Shown piece after piece: positions 35,338 through 47,689 of a stretch of 64,000 nucleotides of DNA (position 1 is its first letter; every line of letters begins with the position of its first letter). The position numbers and the translations under genes were made by a program. The stretch comes from Cryptomeria japonica (Eukaryota > Streptophyta > Pinopsida > Cupressales > Cupressaceae): assembly GCF_030272615.1 (NCBI RefSeq), contig NC_081412.1, positions 691,430,083 to 691,494,082 on the forward strand, written 5' to 3'. The notes under the pieces are model-generated. The model ran no database searches, was not told the DNA's origin, and saw nothing but the letters and a program-made list of their open reading frames with translations.

Positions 35338-37839
35338 GCTGGGTTAGTTTAGGTTTTACTTTCTGCATTGCATATCATTTTATTCAAAGTACTGCATTAC
35401 ATATAGTTTCTTTCTAAGCATATCATATTTATTTTCATATAGAAGCATCAATAAAACAAGGCAACTATCCAAGTTTGTCATTTGTTTGCATTTAAGAGAA
35501 GCAAGGGTCATCTCATTTCTTAGATATTCGGACATGAAGTCTTTGAGGCTCTAAGGTCATTCATTTTCAACATTACCCTGTGGCAACGCTTTACTTATGG
35601 TTGGGTAGTGATTTCACTATTTGAGACTTGTTAACCCAAAATATATCAATTGCTATATCTCAAACATATTAAGAAAATCTCTAATTCATTCTAGACACCT
35701 AATTGATCATATGACTAGTGAAAAATCTAAAAATCTACTTCAGCGCTGCTATAATTATCACACCCAAGTAGGTTTCATTACTTGCAAAGTCAAGGCAAGA
35801 AAATAATAAAAGAGAAAGAGATATGCCAAATATTCATCTCAAGGAAAAAGAGAAATGATATATAACTGAAATATCACACATACAAAGTATGACAAAAAAC
35901 TTGACTATGGAAACATGCAAGTAACTCCATCAGGGCTATGAACGCCTGCTGGCAATGGAGTAATATTTGAGAAATTACAGTCTATAACCATGTTGGAGCT
36001 CTAAAAGCTTGCTGGCAGCGAGGCTCTATTCGGGATGCTTTTGAAGTTAGGATAATCCACGTAGCTAGTCATATAGGATGCTAAGGATCTTTAGTGAATA
36101 CAAGAGAGGAAATTAACTCATCTGCACACACATGGGCAAAAGAAGATCAAAGTGTCAAGATTGAATGGGGAAGTTTTCCATATCTCCATTTGTAAATCCT
36201 AGTCATTAAGTGTGTTGATTTGTATGTTCCAAATGACCTTAAGGATCGATTGACCACTTATCTACTAAATGTTTTGTACCTCCATTTTCAATTGGTGTAT
36301 TACAAAATGCCAAACAAACACAGTCAACCTTGTTCGAATAGGGAAATGCATCTTCATCATGCATCTTGCATTAACATAGGTCATGTCAAAAATTCATTGT
36401 CTCCGCATACATTTCATAGATCATCATGTCATACAAGTCTGCACACTGGGGGCATAACTGAAATTTTTTTAAAAATCATAAAAAGTCCTGAAAAAATCCA
36501 AACAAAATCATAAAAAGTCCTAAAAAAATCAATCAAAAACATTCAAATATGTGAAAACTTAAAAATACAAAAAATATTGAAAAGAGTAGTGAAAATACCA
36601 AAAACATTGGAAAGAGTAGTGAAAATACCAAAAACATTCATATAGCATCCTTTGAAAATACCAAAAACATATGGAAAATATCCTGAAATAATAAAAAACA
36701 TTCAAATATCGATACACATAATCCAAAACCATCGAAAAAGCTCTTGGAAAAGAACTAAACAATAAAAAATCAACCAAAAAACTTGCAATAAATTATCTCG
36801 CAAGAATCAAATACCCTAGCAGATATCTAGCAAACACTTTGCATGAAGTTAACAAAGGATACGACTATCCAATCAAACATCTACAATCAACTGATCGAAC
36901 TGTCTTATCAATCGTATCATATCCATATCAAGTGATCATTATCTTGTCTTAAACAGAAGAGGATACACTCGAAATTAGACAGGTCAGTCTTAAATGGGGT
37001 CTGCAACTTTCTAAGATCAGATATTATCAACCATCACATCAAGCAACTAAGAATGAAGGCACAAGGTCATTATAACTGCTGAATTTTGTTTGGGCCAGTC
37101 TTTATCTTTTATCATTTGATGACAGATTATGTTCCTACGCTACTCAAGGATGTCTACAAGTGACTAGAGGAGCCATGATGGGCATTATCCTTTTTTTTTT
37201 TTTGTTGTTTGTGGTGTGAACCGATGAAGTTCTAGGGAAATTGCTCTAGTGGGTGTCTGTGATAGGAGCATTTAGCTATTGAACGCCACACATACCTCAA
37301 CCCCTAGTGTATGTTCTAGAATGGAGGGGTTCACTCCTTGTCTACTACATGTTTGTTTCTTTAATGGGGTATCTTTACATCTTGGTTCCTTATACCCTAA
37401 TGTGCTAAGTTCCATTGTTCAATAATAAGGCTCAGTGATAAATATATATTGCGCAATAAATAATGACACAAGTTCGTGAATCAATCATTCTAATTTCATC
37501 TCATTTGCTTATTACTAGTTTGTTGATTCTTTTCTCATCATATTCTTTCTAAATCATTTTCTATCATCTAACATTATTCTATTTCATTCTAAGGGTCATT
37601 CTCTCATATTCTATCTCAATATCATCTTCACATCACCTATCTCTATCTCTAATCAACTAACCATTCTTCTATCTTTCATCTCACATTCTTGTCTTTTTGA
37701 GAGATCATTCATGTCTTTAATGCATAAACATTCTCTCAAGGGGGCATTACACCCTAAGTATCACTAGGGCATACTGGGGCAAGATTTTTCATTTTATTTG
37801 AAACAACATCGTTTTGACATCGTCTCAAAGAGGGGCAAA
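35338..37839 (+). other. Long 3' untranslated region of G1 with polypurine tract
   Basis: 2.5 kb with no recognised domain. Short A-rich repeats around 36460-36780 include AAAATCATAAAAAGTCCT and GAAAATACCAAAAACATT, each two or more times. The polypurine tract AAAGAGGGGCAAA lies at 37827-37839, directly before the 3' LTR. A long region after integrase is common in Tat/Ogre elements. Confidence 0.7.
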
Positions 37840-38923
37840 TGTAGACACCTAAAAATGTCTCATCGATCATTCTGGTTAATTCTCCCAATTTGAATAATCA
37901 TTATTATTTAAATAAATTCTATTTTCAATTTATGTCTCTAATCAATTAATCATTCAACCCTTTTCTAAATATTAATTAAATATTTATTATTTAATTAATT
38001 GTGATTTAATTCTTTAAATTAAATAATCTTTATTATTTAATTAAAGTCCATTTCTAAAATATTTAAATAGTTTCTTTAAATTATTTAATTAGCTAATTAA
38101 TTCTTCAATTCCAAATCCCCAAATTCTAATTTCATTTAATTTCAAATTCTTCTAATTTCTTCTTATTTCAATTACATGTGCATGATTTCAAAAATCAAAT
38201 TGAAAATCAAAGTCAAGCTCTAAATATATCCAAATACTAAATTGAATTTAAAATAAATTCAATTATTTGAATTAAATCTCATGCAAAGATTAAATTGAAA
38301 ATCTAAGTTAAAGTGCAAGCACATGCTAAATTAATTAATTCAATCAATCAATTAATTAAATCATTTATCTCTCCAATCTCTATTTCTATCTTCTAGTTAG
38401 CTTTTTCTAAATAAAGCTTTCTTTGTCATCTTCTTAATTTCCTCCAATCATTCTTTTTCTTCCTTTAGTTAGCTTTTTCTCAATCAGTTGACTCAATCAA
38501 TCTATTCAATCTATTTAGTTTTACCTCTAAATCAGCAATTCAACTATCAATTAGCATGTGAGCTCACCTGAGTTCCACCTCTTGATCAATTTGTTCCACC
38601 TTTCAATCAATCTTCTTCAAAAATCTATAAATTGAGCATTCAATCTCCATTTTCAACAATCATGAACTTTGAATCTTTGTGTCAATTGCAGGTTGGCAGC
38701 ACAATATTTAAGAGCCATCATACTACAGAGAGGAGAAGAATAATGGAAGTTATATGCAGTCACAAAATAGGGAGTTTTGATTGAATTACTTTATAATTCC
38801 TATTTTGATTTGATTGTGTTATTTCATTGTCTGTTTGTTTGAATTCTTTGATTAGATAGGGATTCTTGATTTCCTTTTGAATTATAATTGATGCTTTAGA
38901 GATGAATTCTTTTACATGTGACA
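37840..38923 (+). repeat. 3' LTR of G1
   Basis: 1,084 bp; starts TGTAGACACCTAAAAATGTC and ends CATGTGACA. It aligns closely to the 5' LTR after an extra segment near the 5' LTR start. Confidence 0.88.
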
Positions 38924-41900
38924 AGCACTTCTTTAAAAAGTAAATTTGTGGATACTTCATCAGAAGATTTGAGGGTTTCGCCTTCAGCAGATGGACATTG
39001 CTTTTGGGTACCTAAGGGTGCTCTTTCTTCTGAAGAAAAGTTACTTGTAGGGAAGACTATGTTATGGTACCAGAGACTTGGCCACATTGGAAAAGGGTCT
39101 AACTTTGAAAAATAAAAAAACCTGTTGAAGGTTTGAAAGATTGTAATCTTGAATTTGATTTCTATAAGCATTGCATTTATGGAAAGCAAAACCACGTTTA
39201 GTTTTACTTGAGTTTTCATAAATCTTGTGGTGTTTTGGATCTTATTCATTCTGATGTGTTTGGTCCTATAGATGTTACTTCGATTGGAAAATCCACATAT
39301 TATGTTTCATTTATTGATGATTTTAGTAGAAGGGCATGGGTATACTTTCTAGAGAGTAAATTTGAAGTTTTCAATCATTTTAAAGAGTTTAAAGCAATGT
39401 TTGAGGACTAATAATGGTGGTGAATTTTGCTCTAATGATTTTGATAGATTTTGTAAAGACTATGGTATTAATGAACATAAAACAACTTTGTATTCTCCAC
39501 AACAGAATGGAGTTGCAGAAAGAATGAACAAGACATTGATGGAGAAGGATAGGAGTATGCTGAGTGGTGTTAGTCTAGAACAAAAGTTTTGGGCTGAAGC
39601 TATTGCTACTGCTTGCTACTAGATTAATAGGTCTCATATATCATCTCTTATTGACAAAACGGCTATGGGGGCATGGTTAGGTGACAAGCCTTAATTGAGA
39701 CATATTAGATTTTTTGGTTGTGAGGCATATGCACATGTACCAAAGGAGAAGTGAACAAAATTGGAGAACAAGGCTGTGAAATGTATCTTCATCAGTTATA
39801 GTTATGGTGTGAAAGGATACAAGCTTTGGGACCCTGCTGCACAAAAGGTAATTCATAGTAGAAGTGTTATTTTTAGAGAAATTAAGTCTCCTTCTGTTAC
39901 ATTGTAGCCAGAACAAACCAAGCAGGAATATGTGATTTGATTCCCTTCTACGCCTCAGAGAGTTGAATCGAGACCCCTTGATAGGCAAGAAGTTGAGGAG
40001 AGCTCATCTAGCTATGAATATTCAGAAGAGGTGGAAGAACCTCCAACTTGGTTTGCTCAAAGGTCTACAAAACATAGACAACCACCAGAAAGGTATTCAC
40101 CTAATGATTGGAGATGTTTATTTGCTTTGAATACTAATATGGATGAACCTAGATCAATAGAAGAGGCATTAGGTATGAATGATGCATAATCTTGGAAGAT
40201 TTATATGGAAGAAGAAATGGTAGCTTTGAAAAATAATTACACTTGGGATCTTATACCATTTCTTGAAGGACAAAAGCATGTTGGTATTCAAGAAAACTAT
40301 TGGTTCAGATGGAAGAATTGAGAAATATAAAGCAAGGTTGGTTGCAAAAGGCAACTCTTAGGTTGAGGGTGTTGATTATGGTAAGATATTTTCTCCTGTT
40401 TTAAAAATGACATGCATTATATTTTTGCTTTCTATTGATGTTTCTTATGATTTAGAGGTTGAGAGAATGGATGTGAAAACTGTTAGGTCCTAGAGACAAC
40501 TGAGAGGGGGGGGTGAATTAGTTGTCAAGTAAATTCAAACCAAAACAACTTAAGTAACTTATTGCTTAATACCAGTAAACCAGTCTTTTATATCGGTGGA
40601 CGGTTTTAACAGATAATTGCAATACCGGTAAAGATTAATGCATGAAACAAAAAGACAAGGTCATCCACAACACTTAACACCAATATTTGTACGTGGAAAC
40701 CCTGTAAGGGGAAAAACCACGGTGGGAAACCTTACCCACAATCAAATGATACTACTGCAGATAGTAAGTGTATACAAATGGGGTCTGTACATGTAGAAAG
40801 GCCAAGCACCTAGAGCTCACTGCTCAAACACAAAATAGGAGTCACACTGACTACAATTGAATGGTTAAATCCAATAAGGATGTACTACTCAAAATAGCAT
40901 CTTCATATGTTGGATTCAGTACCGATGTAGTTCTGATATGCTTTCACAAAAAACCTTGCTTCACCTTCAAATGATGTCTGCGTGTATAGCTCTGCTTATT
41001 GTTGCATATACCTTCTCACAATTCTTCTTTGCATTCCACATCTGATCTTACAAATAAGATCTTACATTTATATCATAACCTAGAACCAATTTTAGTAGGT
41101 CGGCTCTAAAGGATATTACAATAAAATCAATTTACAAATAAATTAATGCCCGATGTAATAACTGATTCAACATGTTGGCTTAATTTATTTACAACAATAA
41201 TAAATCTGGAAAAGATAAACCTGCCGGTGTATAACCTGGACCTATTTGCCAGTAATAGCAAATGTGTAAATACGAATATACCAATAATCAAATCTCTAAG
41301 ACAAAGTGTCCAAATGATGTCTTCAACATAACCAAGTGTTCTGCATGTCATTCCAATTTTCGGTGATCATTATATCCTGTCGGTGTACTAGATACCGGTG
41401 ACTGTGCATGAGTTATTTTCTTTCTAGTGAATGTTGTTGATTCTCCAAAGTGCCAGAGTTGATAAGTGTTAGTAGGTGTTGACATCAATGACAAAACCAT
41501 ACCAAAATACCAACAAAAACTACTTTCCTTCATGGTGACTTGGAGGAGGATATTTATATGACACAACCAGAGAAATATGTGGTTAAAGGTGAAAGTAATT
41601 TGGTCTGTAAATTAAAGAAATCTTGGTATGGCCTCAAACAAATTCCTAGGATGTGGTACCATAAATTTGATACATATGTATTCAGTTTGGGATTTGAACG
41701 CTCTAAATTAGATCACTGTGTTTATTATAAATATGATGGAGATCATTTTCTAAATTTGAAATGAAAGATCTTGGTCCAACAAAACACATTATTGGGATGG
41801 AAATTAAAAGAAATAGAGTGAACAAAAAGCTATGGATAGGCTAGATTAAGTATGTGAATTTAGTTTTACAGAGGTTCAACATGCAGGATTGTAAACCATT

Positions 41901-42669
41901 GTGTGTTCCTTTTATTGTTGGAATAAAATTATCTATTCCAGATTATCCTACATCCCCATTGGAGATGGAAGATATGAGCAGAGTTCCTTACCAGAGTGTA
42001 GTTGGAAGTTTGATGTATACTATGGTCTGTACTAGACCAGACATTGCCCAAGCATTGGGAGTTCTTTCCAGATACATGTCTAATCCTGGTAGAGTTCATT
42101 GGGATGCATTCAAAAGCGTCTTTAGATATTTGAAGGGTACCTCAGAGTATTGTTTGTGTTATCATGGTAATTTGGTTGGAGACATGATTTCCCTTGATAT
42201 TCATGGTTATGTGGATTCAGAATGGGTAGGTGATATTAATAGCAGAAAATCCACTAGTGCTTATGAGTTTACTTTATTTGGTGGTGCAATTAGTTGGATG
42301 AGTAAGCGACAGGTTGTGGTTGTTTTGTCCACTACAGAAGAAGAGTATATGGTAGCTACTCATTCTTGTAAAGAATCCAGTTGGCTTAAGAGATTATGTT
42401 AAGATATTGAAATAAAATAAGGTATAGTGACAATTTATTGTGACAGTTAGAGTGTAATATTCCTAGCTAAGAACCCAACATTTCATGCCTAGACCAAGCA
42501 CATTGATGTTCAATATCATTTTGTCAGAGATATAGTTGAAGATGGTAGGGTGAAGTTGGTTAAGGTGGAAAATTTGATGAAAGTTATAGATTCTTTAATT
42601 AAGGTTGTGAGTACATAGAAGTTCAGATGGTGTTTAGAGTCTATGGGACTCATGGCCCCTAGCAATTAA
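38924..42669 (+). pseudogene. pol: C2 pol, continuation after G1, itself split by a solo LTR
   Basis: Resumes the protease/gag-pre-integrase region (LWYQRLGHIGKG near 39070). Integrase follows with DLIHSDVFGP, TNNGGEF and PQQNGVAERMNKTLME (39208-39622). A linker with stops and a damaged RT start lead to MDVKT at 40480. After the solo LTR (40481-41515) the RT resumes with FLHGDLEEDIYM and GLKQIPRMWYHKFD. At about 41755 the sequence jumps from DHFLN to LKFEMKDLGPTK-like residues, so the YVDD segment is gone. RNase H is at 41854-42402 (YVDSEWVGDINSRKST; STTEEEYMVA) and runs on with stops to about 42669. Non-functional. Confidence 0.85.
40481..41515 (-). repeat. Solo LTR, C5-related family, inside C2 RT
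   Basis: TGTTAGGTCC...ATACCAACA, 1,035 bp, flanked by perfect AAAAC duplications (40476-40480 and 41516-41520). Removing it restores the copia reading MDVKT-TFLHGDLEE. It carries GAGAGGGGGGGGTGAATTAG near 40502 and the GTGGAAACCCTGTAAGGGGA motif near 40692. Confidence 0.93.
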
Positions 42670-42723
42670 TTTATTGTGTTGATACTCCTTTTTCTGTTGC
42701 AAGGTGCTCGACACAGGAGAGAA
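42670..42723 (+). promoter_or_regulatory. C2 3' noncoding region and polypurine tract
   Basis: CACAGGAGAGAA directly precedes the LTR start TGTTAGG at 42724. Confidence 0.6.
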
Positions 42724-43621
42724 TGTTAGGAAAAATGGTGTTTGAACCTTGCATTTACATGAGGTTACTATTTATAGTAAGTCTTCATTTGAGCATGAAA
42801 TGGTGCAAAATTATCCCCAAAGCTTGTGGTTGGCTAGATAAGCATTCCAGTAAAGTTTCATCACAAGCTCACAACTAGTTTTGAAGATATGAAAGTTTTT
42901 GTTTTGGAGGGGTGCGATGAAATATTTAAATTTAATTTTGAGGACTTTAGAGGCTCAAAAAAACCCTAAAAAAGTGGGCGTAAATGACATAGAAATTTAT
43001 GAGGTGATAGAGCACTTCGCAAGCTTTCTGGCACTTCAAACAGTTCATCAATCGAACACATGGTTCACAAGTTATGGCCTCCAGAAGTTTGTACTCCTAA
43101 AATAGAAAATATAAAATGCATCAAACACATAAATGAGTTGTAAAGGGGAGGGACATGTGTTGATGTGTGTTTTGACATGTCATAAGGCATCCAGATAGAA
43201 TATAAGGTCGACTCCACTTTATTGGGTGGTTTTAGTCCATGGTTTTATAATATCGTTTGACAGTTTCTTGTATTGTATCTCCTATATATGAGGTGTGTGA
43301 GATAGAGGTTGTGTGTAAGAGTCTTATGGCTATTGTGTTACCTCTGAATCTCTAATTAGTGGTACTCCTATGAAGAGATTTCTCTGCAAGTATATTGTAA
43401 TTTATTGTTGATTTCTGAATAATATATTGAGCGGCTTTTGGAGTGTGGGTTTTTTCTCCCGAAAGGGTTTTCCCCATGTAAATCATTGTGTTGTGGTATC
43501 ATGTTGTTGTGTCTATTTTTGTTAAGTTTTTGTAACTATTGTAATGATCTATAAAAGTTTTTGCATTACCCTCCTCTCAAGGTTAGTGTAGGAAGTTGTT
43601 CCTCTACTTAACTTCCTTACA
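42724..43621 (+). repeat. 3' LTR of C2
   Basis: 898 bp, TGTTAGGAAAAATGG...CTTCCTTACA; matches the 5' LTR on both sides of that copy's insert. Substitutions and small indels between the two are common, consistent with age. Confidence 0.9.
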
Positions 43622-43625
43622 AAAA

Positions 43626-43663
43626 GGTAGACACCTAAAATTGTCCTAGCTTGATTAAATAAT
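43626..43663. other. Short segment resembling the start of a G1-type LTR
   Basis: GGTAGACACCTAAAATTGTC resembles the G1 LTR start TGTAGACACCTAAAAATGTC. It lies between C2's LTR and the abrupt start of C3. Too short to be sure. Confidence 0.35.
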
Positions 43664-44622
43664 ATTATTTATGTTGATGATATTATCTTTGGAGGAAGTG
43701 ATGATTTGTGTAGAGGATTTACAGAAGAAATGTAGAAAGAACTTGAGATTTTTATGTTTGGAGAGATGTCATTTTATCTTGGTCTTTAAGTTACTCAGTT
43801 GAGTGATAAAATATTTATTTCTCAAGATAAGTATGTTCAACAAAGGTTAATGAAGTTTGATATGGAGAATTGTAAACTTGTTACTACCCCTTTAGCTGTT
43901 GGATTCAAGTTAGGCAAAGATGATACATATCTTGATGTTGATCAAAAGAAGTACATATCTATGATTGGAGGGTTGTTACATATTACCACTTCTAGACCAG
44001 ATATTATGCAAGTTGTATGTTTGGTTGCAAGATTTCAAGCTAGTCCGAAGAAAAGTCATGATCAAGCAATGAAGAGGATTTTCAGATATTTGAAAAGACC
44101 TTAGGACTTTGGCTTATGGCACAAGAAGGATGGGGATTTCATGTTGAAATCATATACAAATGCTAATTGGGCCAAAATAGTTGATGATAAGAAAAGTACT
44201 AGTGGTGGTGCGTTCTTTTTGGGAGATAGATTGGTTTCATGGATGAGTAAGAAACAAGAATCAGTGTCATTATCCACTGTAGAAGCTGAATATATTGCCA
44301 CAACATCTTGTTGTACTCAATTTTTGTGGATGAAGTAGATCCTTAAGTATTTCAAAGTAGTGTATGATGAAGCTATTCCTATTATGTGTGATAATACCAG
44401 TGCTATAAACATTTCAAAGAATTTGGTTATGCATTCAAGAACTAAACATATTTCAATCCATTATAATTTCTTAAGAGATAAAGTTGTAGAGAAATAAGTC
44501 AAATTGGAATAAATTTGTACATCAGAATAGATAGCAGACATTTTTACTAAAGCTTTGGTAAAGGATACTTTTGAGTATCTCAAACAAAAGTTAGGGGTTA
44601 TTTATCCTCCTTTTTATAACTA
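43664..44622 (+). pseudogene. pol: C3 RT (end) and RNase H
   Basis: Opens with [12 protein letters not shown] (YVDD at 43670-43681), then QLSDKIFISQDKYVQQRLMK, SMIGGLLHITTSRPDIM and RNase H with TNANWAKIVDDKKSTSGG, LSTVEAEYIA and CDNTSAINIS. It ends near 44622 (IYPPFYN). In-frame stops occur at about 43735, 43788, 44102, 44336, 44495 and 44510. The remaining reading is colinear with C4 and C5 and more distant from C1. Dead copy. Confidence 0.88.
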
Positions 44623-44884
44623 GATGCATTTTTTAGTGTTGCATATTTTTAGGGGGAGACTTAGTGCTTATCCTTGTCTCCTAAATTGATGTTTTTGTTG
44701 CTCTTAGGGGGAGTAGTGGTGTGAGTTGGTTAGTATGGTTTTCAGTGCCCTTTGTCATTGTTTCCAATGTGGGAGAGAGAGTTGATGTGAGATTACTATG
44801 GGGAGAGATAGTTATTGTGAGATTTTTAGGATCATATTGGTGTTGTTATTTATTCATGTTGCCATCAATGACAAAGGGAGAGAT
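44623..44884 (+). promoter_or_regulatory. C3 3' noncoding region with polypurine tracts
   Basis: TTAGGGGGAGACTTAG (about 44650), TTAGGGGGAGTAGTGG (about 44705) and the LTR-proximal ACAAAGGGAGAGAT (44871-44884). ATCAATGACAAA at 44864 pairs with TTTTCATTGAT at 44919 inside the LTR, enclosing the tract. Confidence 0.7.
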
Positions 44885-46060
44885 TGTTGGAGTTTGTTTA
44901 TAGCATGAGCTTGCACGGTTTTCATTGATGTCAAAACTGGTTATCTGGATAGATATTGGTTTGGATATGATTTGTCAAACCTTGGTTATCTGACGGATGT
45001 TGGTTTGAATATGATTTTAGTGTTGGTTGTGTCATCTTGTATTCAGGATGGTCCAAAATGCTTATGATGCACTCTAGATATGTTTCTAATTGTATTGCGG
45101 TTTAGTGGATCATATTTTTTTGGTTCAATTATGTGTTGGAAGATGTGTTGAGATGTTTATTTGGGTCTCATCATAGTGCATGGAGATTTGTAAGGAGTAT
45201 TTTGCACCAGAATTGGTTATGTGGCTGACTAGTTGATTATGTCTACACGTTATGCTTTGTAATGCCCTTTGGATTATGTGTTAGCATGTGTGGATTTTTG
45301 GATCAATCATGGAAGGATGTATTATGATATATTCTAGTTACCTCTTTCTCTTGGAGTGGATTGATCTAAATATTTTAGGTCCGAGTGGCTTATTCTATTT
45401 CGGCCAACCCTTAATTAGTTTTTCAATGTTGTATCTCATATTTAAGAAGTGTGGATGGATGAGTTGTGTGTAGATGAGAAGTTAATTATGTGAGAAGTGT
45501 ATGTGAATGATTTGCAAGAATATTTGAGTTTGTGGTGATGCAAAAGTCAATTTGAGAAGAGCTTTGAAGGTGATATATTCTGCAGGATAGTGTGTTGTGA
45601 CAGTGAAGATTATCAGAGATGTTTGCCATGGCATTGGTCACTTGATTCATTTGTTCAAGTACAATTTCAAGAGCAAGAGAAACTTTCTCAATTTCAATTT
45701 AGCTATTTCATTCGTTGTTGATTGATAGTGAGTTCTTTGGCAACAATTTGTATCTTGTCCTGAAGAAGTGTTCTTTAGCTATGCAAGTCCTCTTTGTATC
45801 TTACCTAAGGTTGTGTGCTTTAGTTTTCAAGTCCTTCAAGTGTTGGTGCTCCTTGGAAGTAAGCCTAAAATGTTGTAAACATTTTTATTCATATCGTGAG
45901 TTAGATTCTCACCGTGGTTTTTCCCTGTTTGGGTTTTCTACTTAAATCTAGTGTTGATGTGTTGATGTTTGATGTTTATGTGCTATTGTTAAATATGTTT
46001 ATTAATAATTGTTTTTGAAGTTCCAAACTGATTCATCCCTCCTCTTAGTCCGGCTAGGCA
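44885..46060 (+). repeat. 3' LTR of C3
   Basis: TGTTGGAGTTTG...CGGCTAGGCA, about 1,176 bp; the end is inferred from CA and the preceding CATCCCTCCTCTTAGTCC. It contains TGGTTTTTCCCTGTTTGGG near 45914 and two reverse copies of the 44-bp motif expanded in E's LTR. Confidence 0.75.
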
Positions 46061-47689
46061 TTTAGAAGGATGAAGGTCATAAGTTAAAAATACCTTCATT
46101 CAAAGGTAAGTCATAAATTACCTTCATTTCAAGGTTGAAAACCTTTGAACAAAGGTAATTTCCAAAAAATTAAAAAAATGACTTGTTGAATGTGGTGTTA
46201 GCACAAACAAAGATAGGAGATCCATAAATAGATATCCTCTCTTGAAAAGTAGAGAAAAATCAACTCAAAGGTTCTAGAAGGAATGTCTTAGCCGTGTAGG
46301 GCAGATCAGTAGCAATAAATTTGATTGTATAGAAGGGGGCATGCTTGTGTCAACACTTTAAAGCTAGGACTACGGAACTCTTATCTCTTATGCATTGAAA
46401 AATATTCTCTTCTTTTGTGATTTTTGGGAATTAAAATATGCAACAATGAATTAGTAACTCGAATCTATTCTAACATTCCTACACTAATCATTAACATGAA
46501 ATAAACTACAAAAGATAAGGGTTAGAAAAATAGCTTGAAAATTTGAATCTATCAGACAATGTTAACAAGAAGATCATTCACAACACTTGAAAACTAAACC
46601 ACATCAATAAAAACCATATTTGCACAAGCTATATTACCAAAATTCATAAAAATATGATGCATTCATCTAAGGAGTTAAATGAGAAAATAATTTTTAGAAT
46701 TCATCAAATTGTAAAACCATTACCCATGCACACATATAGGACCAACTTCTTAATAATCTCTCTAAAATTTGATGCAACTAGGTTATCTTTTGTAAATGAA
46801 TCATCAAATGAATAATAATACCATCTAATGATCTATTTGAACAATCAACAAAAACTGAAATATTGAAATATGAATTCACTTCATCCACAGTTCACAAATG
46901 GGCAAAAAACTCACACCAAAATTGCAATAATATTTCATGAGAATGTCTGTATCAATCATCCAAACCATTTTAGAATCAAATCAAGGGTTTATATAGAGTT
47001 TACAACTGTATATTTGCAAACCCAAAATTAGGGTTTCTTGAAAAAAATTTGACCCAAAATTTATTGAAAATAACAAATAAACACCCTAAAAATACTCCAA
47101 AACTAAATCTATAGCTCCCTATACTTCATGAAAAAGGTAGATAATTAATTTAGGTAGCTAATCTGAAGGAAAATGTTCATTATTCCACCATTTTACAGTC
47201 CAGTTAATTGTTTTTTTTTCCTACGGGTTTGCATTTTAAAAATGTGGGTTTTTTCCCTCTTTGTTGATTGCACTTAAACTGAATGCTACTGGAGTTATTT
47301 GGACATGAGAAACAAGGTAGAAACATCCTTTATTGTGCCCATTTGACTCATGTAGAAATAAGGTAGTATAACTCAAAACATTTTTTAAAATTTTTTGGCC
47401 AATTATCTTCTACTCACCTTCTCTTGTATTTTTATAAAAATTTGAAGTATATTTTACTTTATAAATGTGCCACTACCACTAGAAAATTTTGATTAAAACC
47501 TACCACCATATCATGTAATTCTTCTACATTTGGCATATTCATATACACACCTTTTTCTCAGTTTCCCCACTTTATACAATTGTATAGTAGGGGTTGTTTC
47601 AAATTGTTTGAAGAAGCCTATAGATAACATGGTTCATCAACAAGAATTTTGAATAGAATAATGGATATTTCTCTATCCTAGCATATTAG
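46061..47689. other. No recognisable content
   Basis: AT-rich sequence without credible coding, RNA genes or LTR marks. The only structure I see is an inverted-repeat cluster at 46089-46172 (TTCAAAGGT pairing with ACCTTTGAA, plus TTACCTT / AAGGTAA). Confidence 0.5.

Larger units (their letters stand above)
18340..38923 (+). mobile_element. G1: large Ty3/gypsy element (Tat/Ogre-like), broken
   Basis: LTRs at 18340-19529 and 37840-38923 both open TGTAGACACCTAAAAATGTC. Target duplication AGCAT (18335-18339) / AGCAC (38924-38928), one mismatch. Without C5 it is about 15.4 kb. Features pointing to the Tat/Ogre group: large size, long repeat-bearing leader, gag with a CHHC-type knuckle, G-patch after protease, a second archaeal-like RNase H before integrase, and a long 3' untranslated region. 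Order protease-RT-RNase H-integrase is diagnostic of gypsy. Stops and frameshifts throughout mean no active protein. Confidence 0.9.
14880..43621 (+). mobile_element. C2: old Ty1/copia retrotransposon, host of several nested insertions
   Basis: LTRs at 14880-17017 and 42724-43621. After removing a 1,234-bp solo LTR and its 5-bp duplication the 5' LTR is 899 bp, against 898 bp for the 3' LTR. A tRNA-iMet primer site at 17020 is followed by gag and protease (17142-18339). These are interrupted by G1, and coding resumes at 38924 with gag-pre-integrase, integrase, RT (split by another solo LTR) and RNase H. Many stops, frameshifts and an RT deletion show that it is old. I could not find a clean target duplication at its outer ends. 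Confidence 0.9.
43664..46060 (+). mobile_element. C3: 5'-truncated Ty1/copia retrotransposon
   Basis: Starts abruptly inside the RT catalytic motif and continues through RNase H, a 3' noncoding stretch, a polypurine tract and one LTR. The missing 5' part is not elsewhere in the window. Either a deletion or insertion events at 43621-43663 removed it. Confidence 0.85.

Noticed and set aside
46061-47689. Host gene or exon in the longest stretch free of retroelement marks
   Set aside because: No open frame of useful length, no splice-bounded conserved peptide and no recognisable motif.
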